Origin: Grifola frondosa
Taxonomy: Eukaryota; Basidiomycota; Agaricomycetes; Polyporales; Grifolaceae
Direction of reading: 5' to 3'
DNA: 64,000 nucleotides
Assembly (NCBI GenBank): GCA_001683735.1
Contig: LUGG01000020.1
Span: forward strand, 248,001-312,000
Below are positions 1 to 11,528 of this stretch, piece after piece (position 1 is the first letter of the stretch; each line of letters starts with the position of its first letter). The translations under genes were made by a program, and so were the position numbers. The notes under the pieces are model-generated. The model was given only the letters and a program-made list of their open reading frames with translations, had not been told where the DNA came from and made no database searches.

Positions 1-2345
1 CAGTCCTCCTACTATGATGACCTCAGAGACAGACTCGATCTAGTACTGACGTTTACCGAACACGGTCAGTGCCTCCCCGCGTGCTCGACCTCCCCTGTTG
101 ACCGTGTGCCCACCCCCAGACGCCTGCGAACAAGGGTTCCCGTTCAACGTACTTTACGACCTTCTCGAAACGCAGACCATCGCTTCTTGCGCGCACATAT
201 TCTCGTGGATCGAGGAGCGCGCGGACCGCCTCACGGAAGGTATGGTCCCGCAGAAGGGCAAGGCTCTTGTGCTCCTGCGCACGCTGAATGACCTGCTCCG
301 CCGGCTGTCCAAGACGGGCTCTACGACGATGTTCTGCGGGCGCATCCTCACATTCCTCAGCAGGGTGTTCCCACTTGGTGAGCGCAGTGGCGTGAACTTG
401 CGGGGTGAGTACGGGCCGGTATGGGAGGGCCCTGGGGTAAACGAGAAGGGGGAGAAGAAAGGTGAAGCAGGAGAGGTGAAGCCTGGTCAGGAAGATGCCG
501 ATAAGATGCAGGTAGATGAGGCGAAGGCGGACGATGCGAAGTCTTTGGACAAGAAGAGAGAGCAGAAAGAGGGTACGTGGCCTTTGTTATTCTGTTGAAT
601 TTCCTCCTTAATGTACAATGCTATGCTAGAATTCTACACACACATTCTGGTCGCTGCAACTCCCCTTCCTCGGCCCGCCTTTGTTCGCCGACCCGCCACC
701 TTCCCCTCGTTCAAGGAGGCAGTCAATAAGGTGTTGCCAGTGATCAAAGAGGCCACTGCTAAAGACCGCGCTCTCATGGGAAGCAAATCGGTCAATAATG
801 GTACTGTCTCCACGGCTTCTCTCAAGAGGAAACGAGAGCCTACCACAATAACGGACTCTGGAAGCAGAGAGTATTTCTTTGCCAAGTATCTCACCAGTCC
901 TGAATTGTTGGATCTTGAGGTGAGCTCTTTCGCCTACTCACCATGATGCTTTCTAATTATACAAGTACAGATAGCAGACACGCATTTCCGACGGCAGTTC
1001 CTCTTCCAACTGCTCATCCTGCTCAACCACTTGCTCACCTTCACGAAATCCGTGAAAGCGACCTGGTCTTCCCCGCGGAACCGCTCGTTGCAGATCGACT
1101 TCACGCTCGAGGCCGCGGACGCGCAGTGGGTGCACGAGACAATAGCAAAAGCGACGGAGGAGCTGCGCCAGACCGCGCCGACAGGGCGAGCGTTCGCGGA
1201 GACCGTGCACGTGATTCTCGAGCGCGAGAAGAACTGGGTGCGATGGAAGAACGAGCTCTGCGCGCCGTTCGACCGCGAGCCGTGGGCGGAGGAAATCGAT
1301 GGGCGCAAGGTCGGCCTCGAAGAGGCGACGGTGGAGGTGCGGAAGAAGATGCGGGTAGATCCACCGGAGTGGGAACACCCTTACGGGTCAGCAGCGCTCA
1401 CGGAGATATGGAGATGGGTTACCGGGACCTGAGAGATCTCGAGCGACCGTTCCAGTGGGTGTTCTGCTACTGGAATATGTTGGTGACACCCCGTGACTGA
1501 TTTTTGACGGTGGATCTAGGGCCGGCGATGTCAAGGACTTCACGAAGAAGGTAAAACAGGAAGACGCGCGGATCCAGATGCGCCAGAAGCAGCTGGAGAG
1601 GACCGCAGAGAGGCTAGCAGAGGCTCGCGCGAAAGCAGCGGCCCAGAAAGAAGCTTCGAATGCGGCCACACTCCAGGCCGCTGGGAGCTCTTCGTCCATC
1701 GCGAGCAATTCTACATCGGCGACATTGGCGGGCTCTGGGTCGCAGGACACGCTGATGGCATCTGGGTCGTCGACAAATTCACTGCAACCGCCGCCGCGCA
1801 CACCAGCGCCACCTTTGCATCCGTCGCTGCCTGCCAAACCTGGGACCATTCCTCCGTCGACTTCGCACGACGTCGCGATGTCGTCGCCTGTACGTGTACC
1901 CACACCGAATCCTCCGCCTCCGGCCCCGCCCGTTGAACCTGCGAAAGTTGTGCTGCCTCCGGATGAGCAGATAGCCAAATACGAGGAGGTAATGTCATGC
2001 TTGATCATCCTGGTCGATTTTTTTCTCACGTTCTGTGCTTTACAGAACAAACAGCGCTGGTCGTGGCTGGCGCTGCGGACGGCGCGCGATCAGTACTTGC
2101 AGCACTTTGGGAAGATCGGGGCGGGCGACGTCGTGCTCCTGCTACAAGAGATAGAAAAGGAAAAACAAGAGCGAGAAAGGATCCAGGCAGCGAGCGCGAC
2201 AGGCTCTGGGGACGAGCTCGGGGCGAGCCCAGCGGTAAATGTGAATGGGCCAGCGGGCAAACCGGCAAGCGCGACGAAGCCGGAAGAGGACGGTCAGAAT
2301 GGCAGCAAGGATACGGAAGGTGACGTGAAGATGGACGAGCGATAG
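1..2345 (+). CDS. THO complex subunit 1 (THOC1/Hpr1), 5'-partial
   Basis: Nuclear THO/TREX subunit coupling transcription elongation to mRNA export and limiting R-loops. The frame is open at base 1, so the N-terminus lies outside the window. A first intron at about 65-119 joins the opening exon to a segment with the family motifs '[19 protein letters not shown]', '[14 protein letters not shown]' and '[15 protein letters not shown]'. Further conserved blocks follow at 720-930 ('[19 protein letters not shown]') and 970-1430 (a helical block around '[13 protein letters not shown]'). The C-terminal part (1560-2340) has a Lys/Glu coiled coil, then an Ala/Ser/Pro-rich linker and an acidic tail ending 'DVKMDER', probably disordered. 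Three one-base frame breaks interrupt otherwise conserved sequence (about 640-645, 692-694, 1410-1411), probably assembly errors. Family identity is seen in sequence; the complex role is from the family. Confidence 0.88.
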
Positions 2346-2784
2346 CTGTGCTCCACGACCTGGATTCCATAGCTTGTCATGGGCGTGCGCGTGAGATACG
2401 TGGTGGAGTATATCTCAATGGGATTTGCATTTCTGCATTTTTTTTGGAGCCGGATGGGCCTCGTTCGAATGAGTCAGACAAAATTTAGCGGCTGTGCGCT
2501 CATCCAGATGTACGTTGCACATCCCATGCACAAAATTTGTGCCATCTAGGGTAGTGAAGGAACATAGAAACGAACTCTGAAAAAAAAAACGGAAACGGAC
2601 CGAGCCCAGAAACATCATGATAAGTGAGGCGGGGTGCGGGCCGGCAAATGAACTCAAAAATAGAGCGCTAAGTCAACGAATCCAGCAATATTGAGCGCTA
2701 TATTGAGCTGCGTCGATCAGATAAATACTCTCTTCCGTCTCCTCTGCTGTGTTCGCCACAGCAAATATCCTCCACACTTTTCCA
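2346..2784. other. Intergenic, THOC1 3' flank and UGE promoter
   Basis: No gene recognised. It holds the THOC1 3' flank, an A-run at 2580-2589 and, close to the next gene, a TATA-like GATAAATA at about 2720-2727, which fits the promoter of the epimerase gene. Confidence 0.4.
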
Positions 2785-4347
2785 ATGCCCGTTAACGGAG
2801 ACTCCCCTCTCAAAGTTTGTCAGCTTTCTCAGCTCTGGCAGTTCGTTTCTGACAGTATGGAAACAGCGCGTACTCGTGACAGGAGGCGCGGGTTACATCG
2901 GTGCGCACGCGGTGGTTTTCCCAACTCTGCCCAGCGCTGAGACAGCTGATTGAAATCCCGTCTCGGCATCATGGTCATCTATTAGGTTCACATGTTATCT
3001 ACGCCCTCCAGCAGACTCGGCGGTACAAGGTCATCTCAATAGATAACAACCACAATTCCTCCCCGAAGGCCCTCGAACGCGTCACGCAAATCGCCCGCAG
3101 CAGCCTCCCCGCCAATCCCTCCGAGAAGGACAAAGACAGCGCAGAGGTTGACGCGCATACTTGTGACCTGACGAATCCCCATGCAGTTAGGAAGGTGTTT
3201 GAGCAGTACGGGAAGGCCGGCATTTGGGGCGTGATCCATATCGCGGTGAGTCGCTCAATCCACTCTTCAGCTTCGCTTTAGATCTTTAATCACGTTATGG
3301 CAGGCGTATAAAGCTGTCGGAGAATCCACAGAGATACCCTTGACATACTACGAAAACAATGTTTCCGCGACCATCTCGCTCCTGCAGATCATGTCAGAAT
3401 TTGACTGCACGCGGATGGTGTACTCGTCGAGCGCGACCGTGTACGGCACACCGCCAGTGATTCCGATTCCGGAGACAACACGGTTGCAGGCGCACAGTCC
3501 GTACGGGAAGACAAAGGTAATGTGCGAGACCATCATCGAGGATCTGTGCAGCGGTACGTCATCACGTAGCGTGCAGCTGTCTTCATATAATACCATTAAC
3601 ATGATGTGGATGTCAGCCGAGCCTAAGAGATGGCGGGGATTGTCCCTCCGTTATTTCAAGTACGTCATAGCCTGTCCTTTTATCTGAACGAAATGTCTGA
3701 TAGAATCACACATCAGCCCCGGGGGTGCGCACCCATCCGGGCTGATCGGCGAAGCACCTATAGGACGACCAGGGAACTTATTCCCTCTCCTTGCCGCAAT
3801 CGCTGTCGGACGCGTCGAGAACGACCTAAAGGTATTCGGCAATGATTATCCCACACCGTTCGTCCCATCTCTCCCCTTAGTAGCCGTATATCTAATCCTG
3901 TGATCTTGTAGCGACGGCACCTGCGTACGGGACTACTTGCACGTGCTTGACCTCGCAAGCGGGCATCTCCTCGCGCTGGACGCGCTGGCTGACGACTCGA
4001 CCGTGTTCAACAACTGCCCCAGCGAGGGGCGCTACAAGGCGTACAATCTCGGGAAGGGCAAGGGCATGAGCGTGCTTCAGATTGTCGAAGCGATGCGCAA
4101 AGCGACGGGCTTCGACTACAAGTACGAGATCGTCGGCAGGAGGTGCGTCGCAGCGTCCTGGTGTCTTTAACAGAGCGGCGGCTGACTATGTGCGCGTAGA
4201 CGGGGCGACGTGCCGGACCTCACCGCAGACCCTGCGCTCGCGGAGAAGGAGCTCGGGTTCAAGGCGGCAGTGGACCTGGACACGATGTGCAGAGATCTTT
4301 GGAACTGGCAGTCGCAGAACCCGAACGGGTACGACTCAAAAAACTGA
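2785..4347 (+). CDS. UDP-glucose 4-epimerase (short-chain dehydrogenase fold)
   Basis: Interconverts UDP-glucose and UDP-galactose in the Leloir pathway; cytosolic. The N-terminal NAD-binding motif '[13 protein letters not shown]' is made by an intron at 2901-2985. Then come '[13 protein letters not shown]', '[13 protein letters not shown]' and the catalytic Y-x3-K in 'SPYGKTK' (about 3500), followed by the exons giving '[13 protein letters not shown]', '[19 protein letters not shown]' and '[15 protein letters not shown]'. It ends in '[15 protein letters not shown]'. No aldose-1-epimerase (mutarotase) domain is fused to the C-terminus, unlike budding-yeast Gal10. About five introns. The start is uncertain: the first ATG (2785) is one frame away from the Rossmann motif at 2858, so an unseen small intron or a one-base correction is needed. 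Confidence 0.88.
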
Positions 4348-4641
4348 GCGTGCGCACGCGGAGAGAAGACAGACATGGCGGAATATGTCTCGTGTATCAT
4401 ATTGCGGCGCATGCCGTACAAGATTGTTCGCTGCTAAGTACATAGTTATATCCGGGGCTCGCGAGGACGGCGCCCTCGCGTTGGACAGAGTAGAAGAGAT
4501 TCGTGGTACTGTATCGACTGCTGGCCTTTGCTAATGACGATCCGTGCCAATTTTATGGACCTTGCGGTGTTTCCATGGTAATTGGTTTGAAATTTGTCCG
4601 TGATAATGATCAAATATTTATAAAGTTATTATATTTTGTGC

Positions 4642-4714
4642 GCCGGGATAGCTCAGCTGGGAGAGCAACAGACTGAAGTTCTGGAGGTCCCGTGTTCAAT
4701 CCACGGTCCTGGCA
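4642..4714 (+). tRNA. tRNA-Phe (GAA)
   Basis: A 73-nt cloverleaf. The acceptor stem GCCGGGA (4642-4648) pairs with TCCTGGC (4707-4713) with one G-T pair; discriminator A at 4714. D-arm GCTC..GAGC. Anticodon loop CTGAAGT with T33 and anticodon GAA. T-arm with TTCAATC. No intron. It sits in the gap between the epimerase and DMC1, in their direction. The sequence closely follows the eukaryotic tRNA-Phe consensus. Confidence 0.93.
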
Positions 4715-4884
4715 TTGATTTTACTTTTTGAACAAGTCGCGTCCGTCACAAGCACGTGCAACAATGCGGAGGCGTTACGCATCACGTTAGAACTTAAGTA
4801 CAAGATGAGCTTGCTCCCTTTCTGTTCATCATCAACACTGAACCACCTCCTTACTCTCATCCTTTATAATCGAGTTTATCCATC

Positions 4885-6926
4885 ATGGTTCGCCGTACCA
4901 CTTCTCAAAGTGCTCCTGTGGCATCTCGGGCAGGTTCTCCTTCTGGCGAGGATTTTGAGGAGGTAAGCCATCCAGCGACTGCTGTGAATCATTGCTCAGT
5001 GCGCGTAGGCTCCCTACTTTGACAGTGTAGATGAGCTGCAGCAACACGTAAGAATAACAAATATTATTGTAGAAAGCTGTGACTGAACGCCAATATCAGG
5101 GTATCAATGTGCAGGATATCTTGAAGCTTAAGGTGGATTGACGGATGTCATTATTTGACTACATGCTGAAGTCATTTTTGTAGACGGCTGCAATCAATAC
5201 CGTATCTGGAGTAAATATGACTACTCGTAGGCAGATGCTCAAGATAAAGGTTTGCTAGCTATGGACTCAACAACTATTGCTAATCGCATGCTAGGGTATG
5301 TCAGAAGCAAAGGTCGAGAAAATTAAGGTAGCCGTGGCTTCATCAATACGTTATGAATATCTCTCATGCAATATTTTATCATAGGAAGCTGCACACAAGA
5401 TTTTGGTAGCTCTCCGGCGTATATAGCCGCATATATGCGCTCATATTCAGTATCTATAGGGATCATCCTTCGCCACTGGACTCGAGGTGCAAGAGAAGAG
5501 GAAACGAGTACTCACCATCAGCACGGGTAGTAAATCAGTCGATACTATCCTAGGCGGTGAGTCGATGATGCTCCCCTTCAATCTGTTTTAACAATTATGG
5601 TTTGAAGGTGGCGTCATGTCACAATCCATCACCGAAGGTTAGAAATCAATCGTTCCATTACTTTCGCAATTTTTTACAAGCCCTTGTAGTGTATGGCGAA
5701 TTTCGCACTGGCAAGACTCAAATGGCGCATACTATGAGTGTCGTCGCTCAACTTCCTCCGGATATGGGAGGTGCTTCTGGAAAGGTGACTATATGCAGCC
5801 CCCATCCATTCTATCTCGCTATAGTCCAGATGCGCAGGTTGCATACATTGATACTGAAGGGACATTCCGTCCTGACCGTATAAGGTCAATTGCGGACCGA
5901 TTTGGAGGTACGCAGTAGTTCGCTATCTATCATCATATTTACACCTACATCTGTTCGAAGTCAATGGAGATATGGCCTTGGAGAATATCCTCTATGGTGC
6001 GTTCCTCACTTTCGACGAATGCCGAATGCTTACCTACCACCGCCGTAGCACGAGCTTTCACAGTGAACATCAGGTACGAGGTATTCCCTCATCAGTGTTT
6101 TTTTTTTCGACCACCGGTGTTGTAGATGGAGCTCATCAACGAGTGTTCCTCACGCTTTGCCGAAGACAAGGACTTTAGACTATTGGTATGTGAAAGCCTC
6201 ATATAAGCCGATTAGAATATTGACGAGGATCTTATGGTAGATTGTAGATAGCATCATGGCATTATTTCGCACAGATTTCTCCGGAAGAGGCGAATTGAGT
6301 GAGAGACAACAAAAGGCATGCGATTCTACCCGTGTAGTCATGTTCTTATCTGACTGTATATTCAATAACATAGTTGGCACAAGTGGGTATCCGATCTTCT
6401 CGTCACTGATGGTGGCCTCACATCGTCTTCTCAGATGCTCTCCAAGCTCAGCAAGATGTCTGAAGAATACAACGTATCTAGATCTAATGGTCATCGTTGC
6501 GCTGTCTCGAAGATACTGACATGTTTACTTCAGATTGCCATCCTCATGACAAACCAGGTTCAGTGTATGTCAATCTTTCATGATTTTAGCAGTCGATTTG
6601 GACTTTATGATATGATACAACACTCAATATAACACGTACAGCCGACCCCGGTGCCACTATGACGTTCGTCGCTGGTGGTGCATTGAAGCCAATCGGAGGG
6701 CACATTCTTTCGCATGCCTCGGCAACTAGGATGTTTCTCAGGAAAGGTCTGACCCAACTTTCTTGATCGTCTGGTCGTGCCTTCGTGATGCGCTACGACC
6801 TTATCACTCAAAACTTCGTTTCCAGGTCGAGCTGAAGAACGTGTTGCCAAACTTGTCGACAGTCCAGACAAACCAGAAAGTGAAGCCTCCTACAAGCTCG
6901 ATGAAGGCGGGTGGGCCGACGTCTAG
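4885..6926 (+). CDS. DMC1: Meiotic recombinase DMC1 (RecA/RAD51 family)
   Basis: ATP-dependent strand-exchange protein that forms filaments on single-stranded DNA during meiotic homolog recombination. An N-terminal helix-hairpin-helix region ('[11 protein letters not shown]', '[13 protein letters not shown]', '[13 protein letters not shown]') is followed by the RecA core: Walker A 'GEFRTGKTQ' (about 5696-5722), '[20 protein letters not shown]', Walker B 'LLIVDSIM', '[14 protein letters not shown]', 'ILMTNQVQ' and '[15 protein letters not shown]'. The C-terminus '[12 protein letters not shown]' and the 'MTTRR' and 'RAEERVAK' segments favour DMC1 over RAD51. Start ATG at 4885, stop TAG at 6924-6926. 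The N-terminal half is split into very small exons, including 33-bp exons at 5100-5132 and 5295-5327 and a 21-bp exon at 5385-5405. No frame break is needed. Confidence 0.9.
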
Positions 6927-7567
6927 ATGGCTCTTCATGCGATCTCATCAAGCACATCATATTTCGGCGATCCTCAGAGCTTTGATCGTCGTCCTGTCTT
7001 CTATGATTCTGATACTCGGGCGGTACTCTTTGTGACTGTATATCCCTGGACTGACGTCGCGTGCTATCTTCGGACTTACTGTGTTCACCTTGTCTCTGCT
7101 GTATTTCTACGCTCGCAGCCCGTGCAATAACGACCGTGCCTACGATGCCTGTACTGCGTCCGCATACACTATTAAAGTCGCATCATCTTCGGACTGGTGT
7201 GTTGGGTTTCGAGCGTCTCTTGCTTTGAGTGCATGGAGTCATCGGAATATATGCGTTGCTATGCTTAAGGTAATGAATGTTCTGGTGAGGCGGGCGATGG
7301 ACGTGAGATTTACGCTGTCGGTTCTCAACGTGCGTCGCGGTCATTTGCCCAGGCACCACAGCCTGCTTATCTGCTTCACATTCCTTGCGCGCAACAGCAG
7401 CGCTATAAATATTAGGCATATGTATAGCGTCTTTCGTATTCGCCCGCAGACGTGCCCCGATGCGTCCGCCGCTCATGGCATGATGGCTGATGTCGTAACG
7501 AGTTCCGCTGCATGTGCATCGTCGGGGAGCTCGATCCAAGAAGATGACACGTTCGTCGCCGCCATGG
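6927..7567. other. Intergenic between DMC1 and RNase T2
   Basis: A 163-codon open frame (7081-7572) runs through here but has no recognisable family, no intron-bounded homology and runs into the TATA box of the next gene. I treat it as non-coding promoter sequence. Confidence 0.4.
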
Positions 7568-7575
7568 TATAAATA
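7568..7575 (+). promoter_or_regulatory. TATA box of RNase T2 gene
   Basis: TATAAATA lies 48 bp upstream of the ATG at 7623, a normal spacing for a TATA-containing fungal promoter with a short leader. Confidence 0.55.
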
Positions 7576-7622
7576 CCCCTGCTCTAAAATGTGAGTGGCA
7601 CCTGCACGTCTCGAAGGGAAAC

Positions 7623-8860
7623 ATGGCTGTCGCATTAGTTCTCGTCACCATCGCTTTTGTTGCTCGAGCTCGCGCATCGCTGGTCTTTTCATTGCCAAAC
7701 ACGTTTCCCAATATTTCGGCCTGCATCAGCCAGCCCTTGACGTACTCCTGTGAAAACACATCGGTCATTCAGAACACTTGTTGCTCGCCTACTCCTGGTG
7801 GACTCGTTTTGCAAACACAGTACTGGGACACGTATACCGGCTTGGAGAAGAAGGGACAGCTTTTACCCAAGAACAGGTGAATCCATCTCACTGCTCCGGA
7901 GGCAGGCTTCTGACTTTTTAATGATAGTTGGACCATTCATGGTTTGTGGCCAGACAACTGCGACGGGTAGATATAATCTTTTGGGTTGGAATCCTATAGC
8001 ATAATCTCACAATTTGGAAATAGGTCGTTCGATGAATATTGCGACTTGTCGAGGCAATATGACCCAGATCCATCACCTGCCGTCCTCCCAGATGGCACGC
8101 CTGTTCCTGCCTACAAGGGTCCCGGGGTCGACATTTTTGTTGAAGAGTTTGGAAGACTCGACCTCCTCAGTTACAGTACGTCGCTGTTAATGGCGCTTAC
8201 GATGCGTTTTGGTGATCGCTACCGCAGTGAACAAGTACTGGGTCAGTCAAGGTTCCCCCAACGCTGATTTTTGGGCCCATGAGGTATGTCGAATGACAGT
8301 TTTTAGAGCATGCAGTGCCGAACGACCCTGGTCAGTTCTCAAAGCATGCAACTTGCACGTCCACCTTTGATGTGACATGCTATGGATCTGACTACAAGAA
8401 ACATCAAGATGTTGTCAATTTCTTTGATGCTGTCGTACGCGCCTTTCATAAGTACCCGACGTGGGATATGCTTGCAGCGTATGTTTCAGATATTATGTGT
8501 GTGATCACAGCCTAAAATCTTGGGTAGTTCTGGTATCATTCCATCAAACAAGACGACCTACAGTCTAAACCAGCTTCAGAATGCTTTGAAAGCTCAAACT
8601 GGCTCCATTCCATACCTCGGATGTGGCTTCAATGGTACTGTTCTTCAGGAGGTGTGGTATTTTAATCACGTCTTCGGCACGGTGCGTTTGACCTCAGTGC
8701 ATGAATTCACATTTAGTGTTCTTATTAAATGACATAGGAACAATTTGGTCAGTTGAAGAGCGTCGATTCGACGACAAAGTCTTCTTGCTCTTCCACTCTA
8801 GGTATCCATTATTATGAGCGCAATCCTACTTCCGAACATGAAGTCAAGCTCTTGCCTTAA
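7623..8860 (+). CDS. Secreted ribonuclease T2
   Basis: Acid endoribonuclease cleaving single-stranded RNA through a 2',3'-cyclic phosphate intermediate; secreted. The first 20 or so residues ('MAVALVLVTIAFVARARA') form a signal peptide. The conserved active-site segment CAS-1 'WTIHGLWPDNCDG' supplies the first catalytic His; CAS-2 'FWAHEFSKHATC' supplies the Glu, Lys and second His. Many cysteines ('SCENTSVIQNTCC', 'YLGCGF') fit the disulfide pattern of fungal T2 enzymes. Five or so short introns; one splits CAS-2 between 'AHE' and 'FSK'. Stop TAA at 8858-8860 after 'EVKLLP'. No carbohydrate-binding or other extra domain. The protein is of ordinary T2 length, with no frame break. Confidence 0.9.
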
Positions 8861-9033
8861 GACTAAATGATTATATACGATCAGCATCTCAGCCTTGTAA
8901 TGAGAGTAATTGCTCCTTGGGTGCCTTTCCATTCCAAAGGTGCAGGCAAGGTGCAGGGTTGCGGCAGTGAGGAATCAACGCGTCACGCTCTTTTCCCATT
9001 TCATCCATGGCGTTTTCCGACACAGGTAGGGCA

Positions 9034-9039
9034 TATAAA
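9034..9039 (+). promoter_or_regulatory. TATA box of the 9.1-kb methyltransferase gene
   Basis: TATAAA 59 bp upstream of the ATG at 9099. The spacing supports 9099 as the start rather than the in-frame ATG at 9216. Confidence 0.45.
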
Positions 9040-9098
9040 GGGGCCTCCGACCCTTTCTTCTTGTAAATGTCGTTTGAATACTGGGCGATGGACGTGCG

Positions 9099-10028
9099 AT
9101 GCAGCGACTGACGCGTTGCTTCAAGAGACCATTGATTGCGAATCTGCGCGTGGACACATCGCGTCTGCGTCATTTCCGGTCAAACCGTCGTCTTTGTGCT
9201 CCTCTCAACGAAGACATGCCTCCCGACTACGAACTCCAGTCTTATTGGAACGACCGCTTCAAAGATGAATATCATTTCGAATGGCTGGATGACGGCCGAG
9301 AGACCATTCTCCCCCATCTTCGCGCCCACCTCCGCTCACAGTCTCGTGCAAATCCTCCACATCCTCCCCGGCTTCTACACATCGGCGCCGGTACGTCTTC
9401 GTTATCCGAGCGCATCCGAGAGCTGTATAGGGACGTTTTCGGAGATAACGTGAACGAGCAAGTCATCGTTAACGCTGATTTTGCGGAGACACTCGTACGG
9501 AGGAAGAGCGAGGCTGAGGTCAAGCGAGCAGCAGAAGGAGGCGGTCGCGGGATGCGATGGATGCTAGCCGATGTGCTGAAATGGGATGAGTCCAAGCAAT
9601 TGTTGGACGGTCAGCAGGGGCTTTTCGACGTCGTCGTGGACAAGAGCACATCAGACTCGGTGTCCTGCTGTGGGGACGTCTCGTTCGCTTTCTCTAACCG
9701 CAGTTTTCACCCGCTGCTAAATCTTCATTTGACCCCGGACCCCAGTCCAAGAGACGCGATCACTCTGTCGCCTGTCGAGCTCCTTGCGTTGCACCTTGCG
9801 TCGCTGGTCCAGCCTGGAGGATTGTGGCTGGCCCTGTCTTTCTCGTCGACACGGTTCTGCTTCTTAGAGAAGCAGAAAGCGGGAGCTCCAGTGGATCCTG
9901 CCCTGTACTGGACTATCCAAGAAGTAGACACCGTGGATGCACCGACGGGATTGGAAAGAAGCGACGTGCATGCACCAGCTGTCAAACACTATCTCTATGT
10001 TATTCGTAGGTCGGATGCCCCTCTCTGA
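9099..10028 (+). CDS. Class I SAM-dependent methyltransferase (METTL12/13-like)
   Basis: Single-exon gene of 309 codons. After an Arg-rich, acid-poor leader (residues 1-39) that could be a mitochondrial targeting signal, the protein has 'YWNDRFKDEYHFEWLDD', the SAM-binding motif I 'LLHIGAGTSSLSERI', an acidic strand end at 'VNADF' and 'FDVVVDKSTSDSV'. The last corresponds to the D-K-G-T-x-D motif of methyltransferases that act on elongation factor 1A or citrate synthase. The substrate is not shown by the sequence. An alternative start at 9216 would remove the leader and make a cytosolic enzyme. Between motifs there is a variable insert (about residues 195-225). Confidence 0.72.
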   Translation: MQRLTRCFKRPLIANLRVDTSRLRHFRSNRRLCAPLNEDMPPDYELQSYWNDRFKDEYHFEWLDDGRETILPHLRAHLRSQSRANPPHPPRLLHIGAGTSSLSERIRELYRDVFGDNVNEQVIVNADFAETLVRRKSEAEVKRAAEGGGRGMRWMLADVLKWDESKQLLDGQQGLFDVVVDKSTSDSVSCCGDVSFAFSNRSFHPLLNLHLTPDPSPRDAITLSPVELLALHLASLVQPGGLWLALSFSSTRFCFLEKQKAGAPVDPALYWTIQEVDTVDAPTGLERSDVHAPAVKHYLYVIRRSDAPL

Positions 10029-10970
10029 CAGAGGGAACGGGAGTCACCTTACGCAAATTCCTTCCTGCTTGGTCATGCGTTACCATGACGGACACTTTCC
10101 ATCAATAATGGTACGTCTTGCGGTAGGATCTTCAACTAAATCGTAAGAACTAACGGAAATTATCCGTTGTAGCCCTGATCTTTACTATGTCGGACTGTGC
10201 TCAAGGCAGTGCGATCAATATTGGGTATTCAATTCAGCGTGGGCGCAACTGCTTCATAATACAGACGCCATCATAATGCGCCTCACTTTGGTGCTACAAT
10301 ATAAGGCGCATCGACTTGATCATATTCCGCGTTGGGATGTCTTTCGCTCGAAGTCGTCGCCAGAACCAAATTCGGACTATTTGGGTGGAACAATCATATG
10401 CAGAGGGCTCTTGATTCCTGCATCTACTTTCTACCTTCTGCTATGGCTTTTCACACGCTCAACTCTGGACATCTTCAATTGGTGGTTTCCGAACTTGCAT
10501 CACCTAGGAGCTGCATCGCTCGCCGGGTATACTGGTCGAGCGCGAAATCGCACCCTCTGGCCGAGGTGTCTCAAAGTCTACGATACAGCAGTTGACCAAT
10601 ATTTTTCTATCCGATGAATGCCCCCAGCGTACAGCTGCTCTACCCACGGATACTCCTGGCAGGCGCATGAATCGCATTCATCTCATTATATGCCCGACTG
10701 TCATTGGCAGATTCTGTCCTCCTCACTGCCCAAAATGTCGGGCTAGGATCTCAGCATGAGCTTCCTGTTTGTTCGTTTGCATTCACGAGGCCAGCGGGCC
10801 GCTGCTCGCCTTTGAATTGCTTGTGGCTTGAATTTGAGTATATAAGACTTGCCGATGACACAGGTACAGATAGAGCTCGCCTGAGACGTGATCTCGTTCT
10901 CTCAGAGCATGTCGGCTCATTGTACGCCGAGGTCCTTGCTCGCTATCCTGATTTTGTGCTTAATAGTCTT
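10029..10970. other. Intergenic, no gene recognised
   Basis: Two overlapping open frames (10276-10617 and 10332-10595) have no recognisable motif. This stretch separates two convergent genes and may hold their 3' ends. Confidence 0.3.
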
Positions 10971-11528
10971 CTACAGATATCCACAACAAGCTTGTCGCGA
11001 GGCTCGACCACTATACACTCGTGTTTTAGGTGTAGCATTGCATCTTATCTTCCGCGACCAGTGCTCAGCGAAATCGTGAATATCAACTATCCATGAGTTT
11101 CTTTCGCTTTGCAGAAATTTGCGGTTGCGCAAGGTCACAATTACTTCTTTGACCCACTTCCAGCTGTTCCACAATGCGTCCTCGCAGCGAATTTGAGAGG
11201 GGTCTGCAAGAATCTCGTGCACGGTACCTCTGTCCCTTGAATCGATTTTCCCTATTGCCACACGTACCAGCACGGGTAACTTGCCCTTCGGCCATTCGAC
11301 GGATTCGGATCTGTAGCGGAGGTCTTCGGCAACGTGATGGAGCTCTGCGATTTTTGGTTCTCCGTGGTCCCGTTCCAGCATCAAAGCCCAATGGAAATCG
11401 TCTTCGCACTCCGTGACGGACGAAGTTGAAAGTGATGTGACAAGATAGAGCTGCATATAGTCAGATTTCTTCACAGCTTTGCCTGAGGCCCGCCAAGAAT
11501 GCACCCCAGAATTATCCACGTAAGTCAT
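10971..11528 (-). CDS. DUF6914-like protein of unknown function
   Basis: I recall this family only as a fungal domain of unknown function. The visible signature is 'FHWALMLERD', then 'LHHVAEDLRYRSE', 'LPVLVRVAIGKID' and 'DALWNSWKWVKEVIVTL'. This is the spacing of a small cysteine-protease-like or PPPDE-like fold, but I see no clear catalytic Cys-His pair, so no activity is assigned. Start ATG at 11528. The codons between 'MTY' and 'LYLVTSL' begin with GT and end with CAG, so they may be an in-frame intron. The C-terminus after 'LRNRKFL' looks unconserved. Alone between genes of opposite strand; no operon-like context. Confidence 0.5.
   Translation of the reverse strand: MTYVDNSGVHSWRASGKAVKKSDYMQLYLVTSLSTSSVTECEDDFHWALMLERDHGEPKIAELHHVAEDLRYRSESVEWPKGKLPVLVRVAIGKIDSRDRGTVHEILADPSQIRCEDALWNSWKWVKEVIVTLRNRKFLQSERNSWIVDIHDFAEHWSRKIRCNATPKTRVYSGRASRQACCGYL

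Noticed and set aside
7081..7572. 163-codon open frame upstream of RNase T2
   Set aside because: No motif, no conservation I can recognise, and it overlaps the TATA box of the RNase gene.
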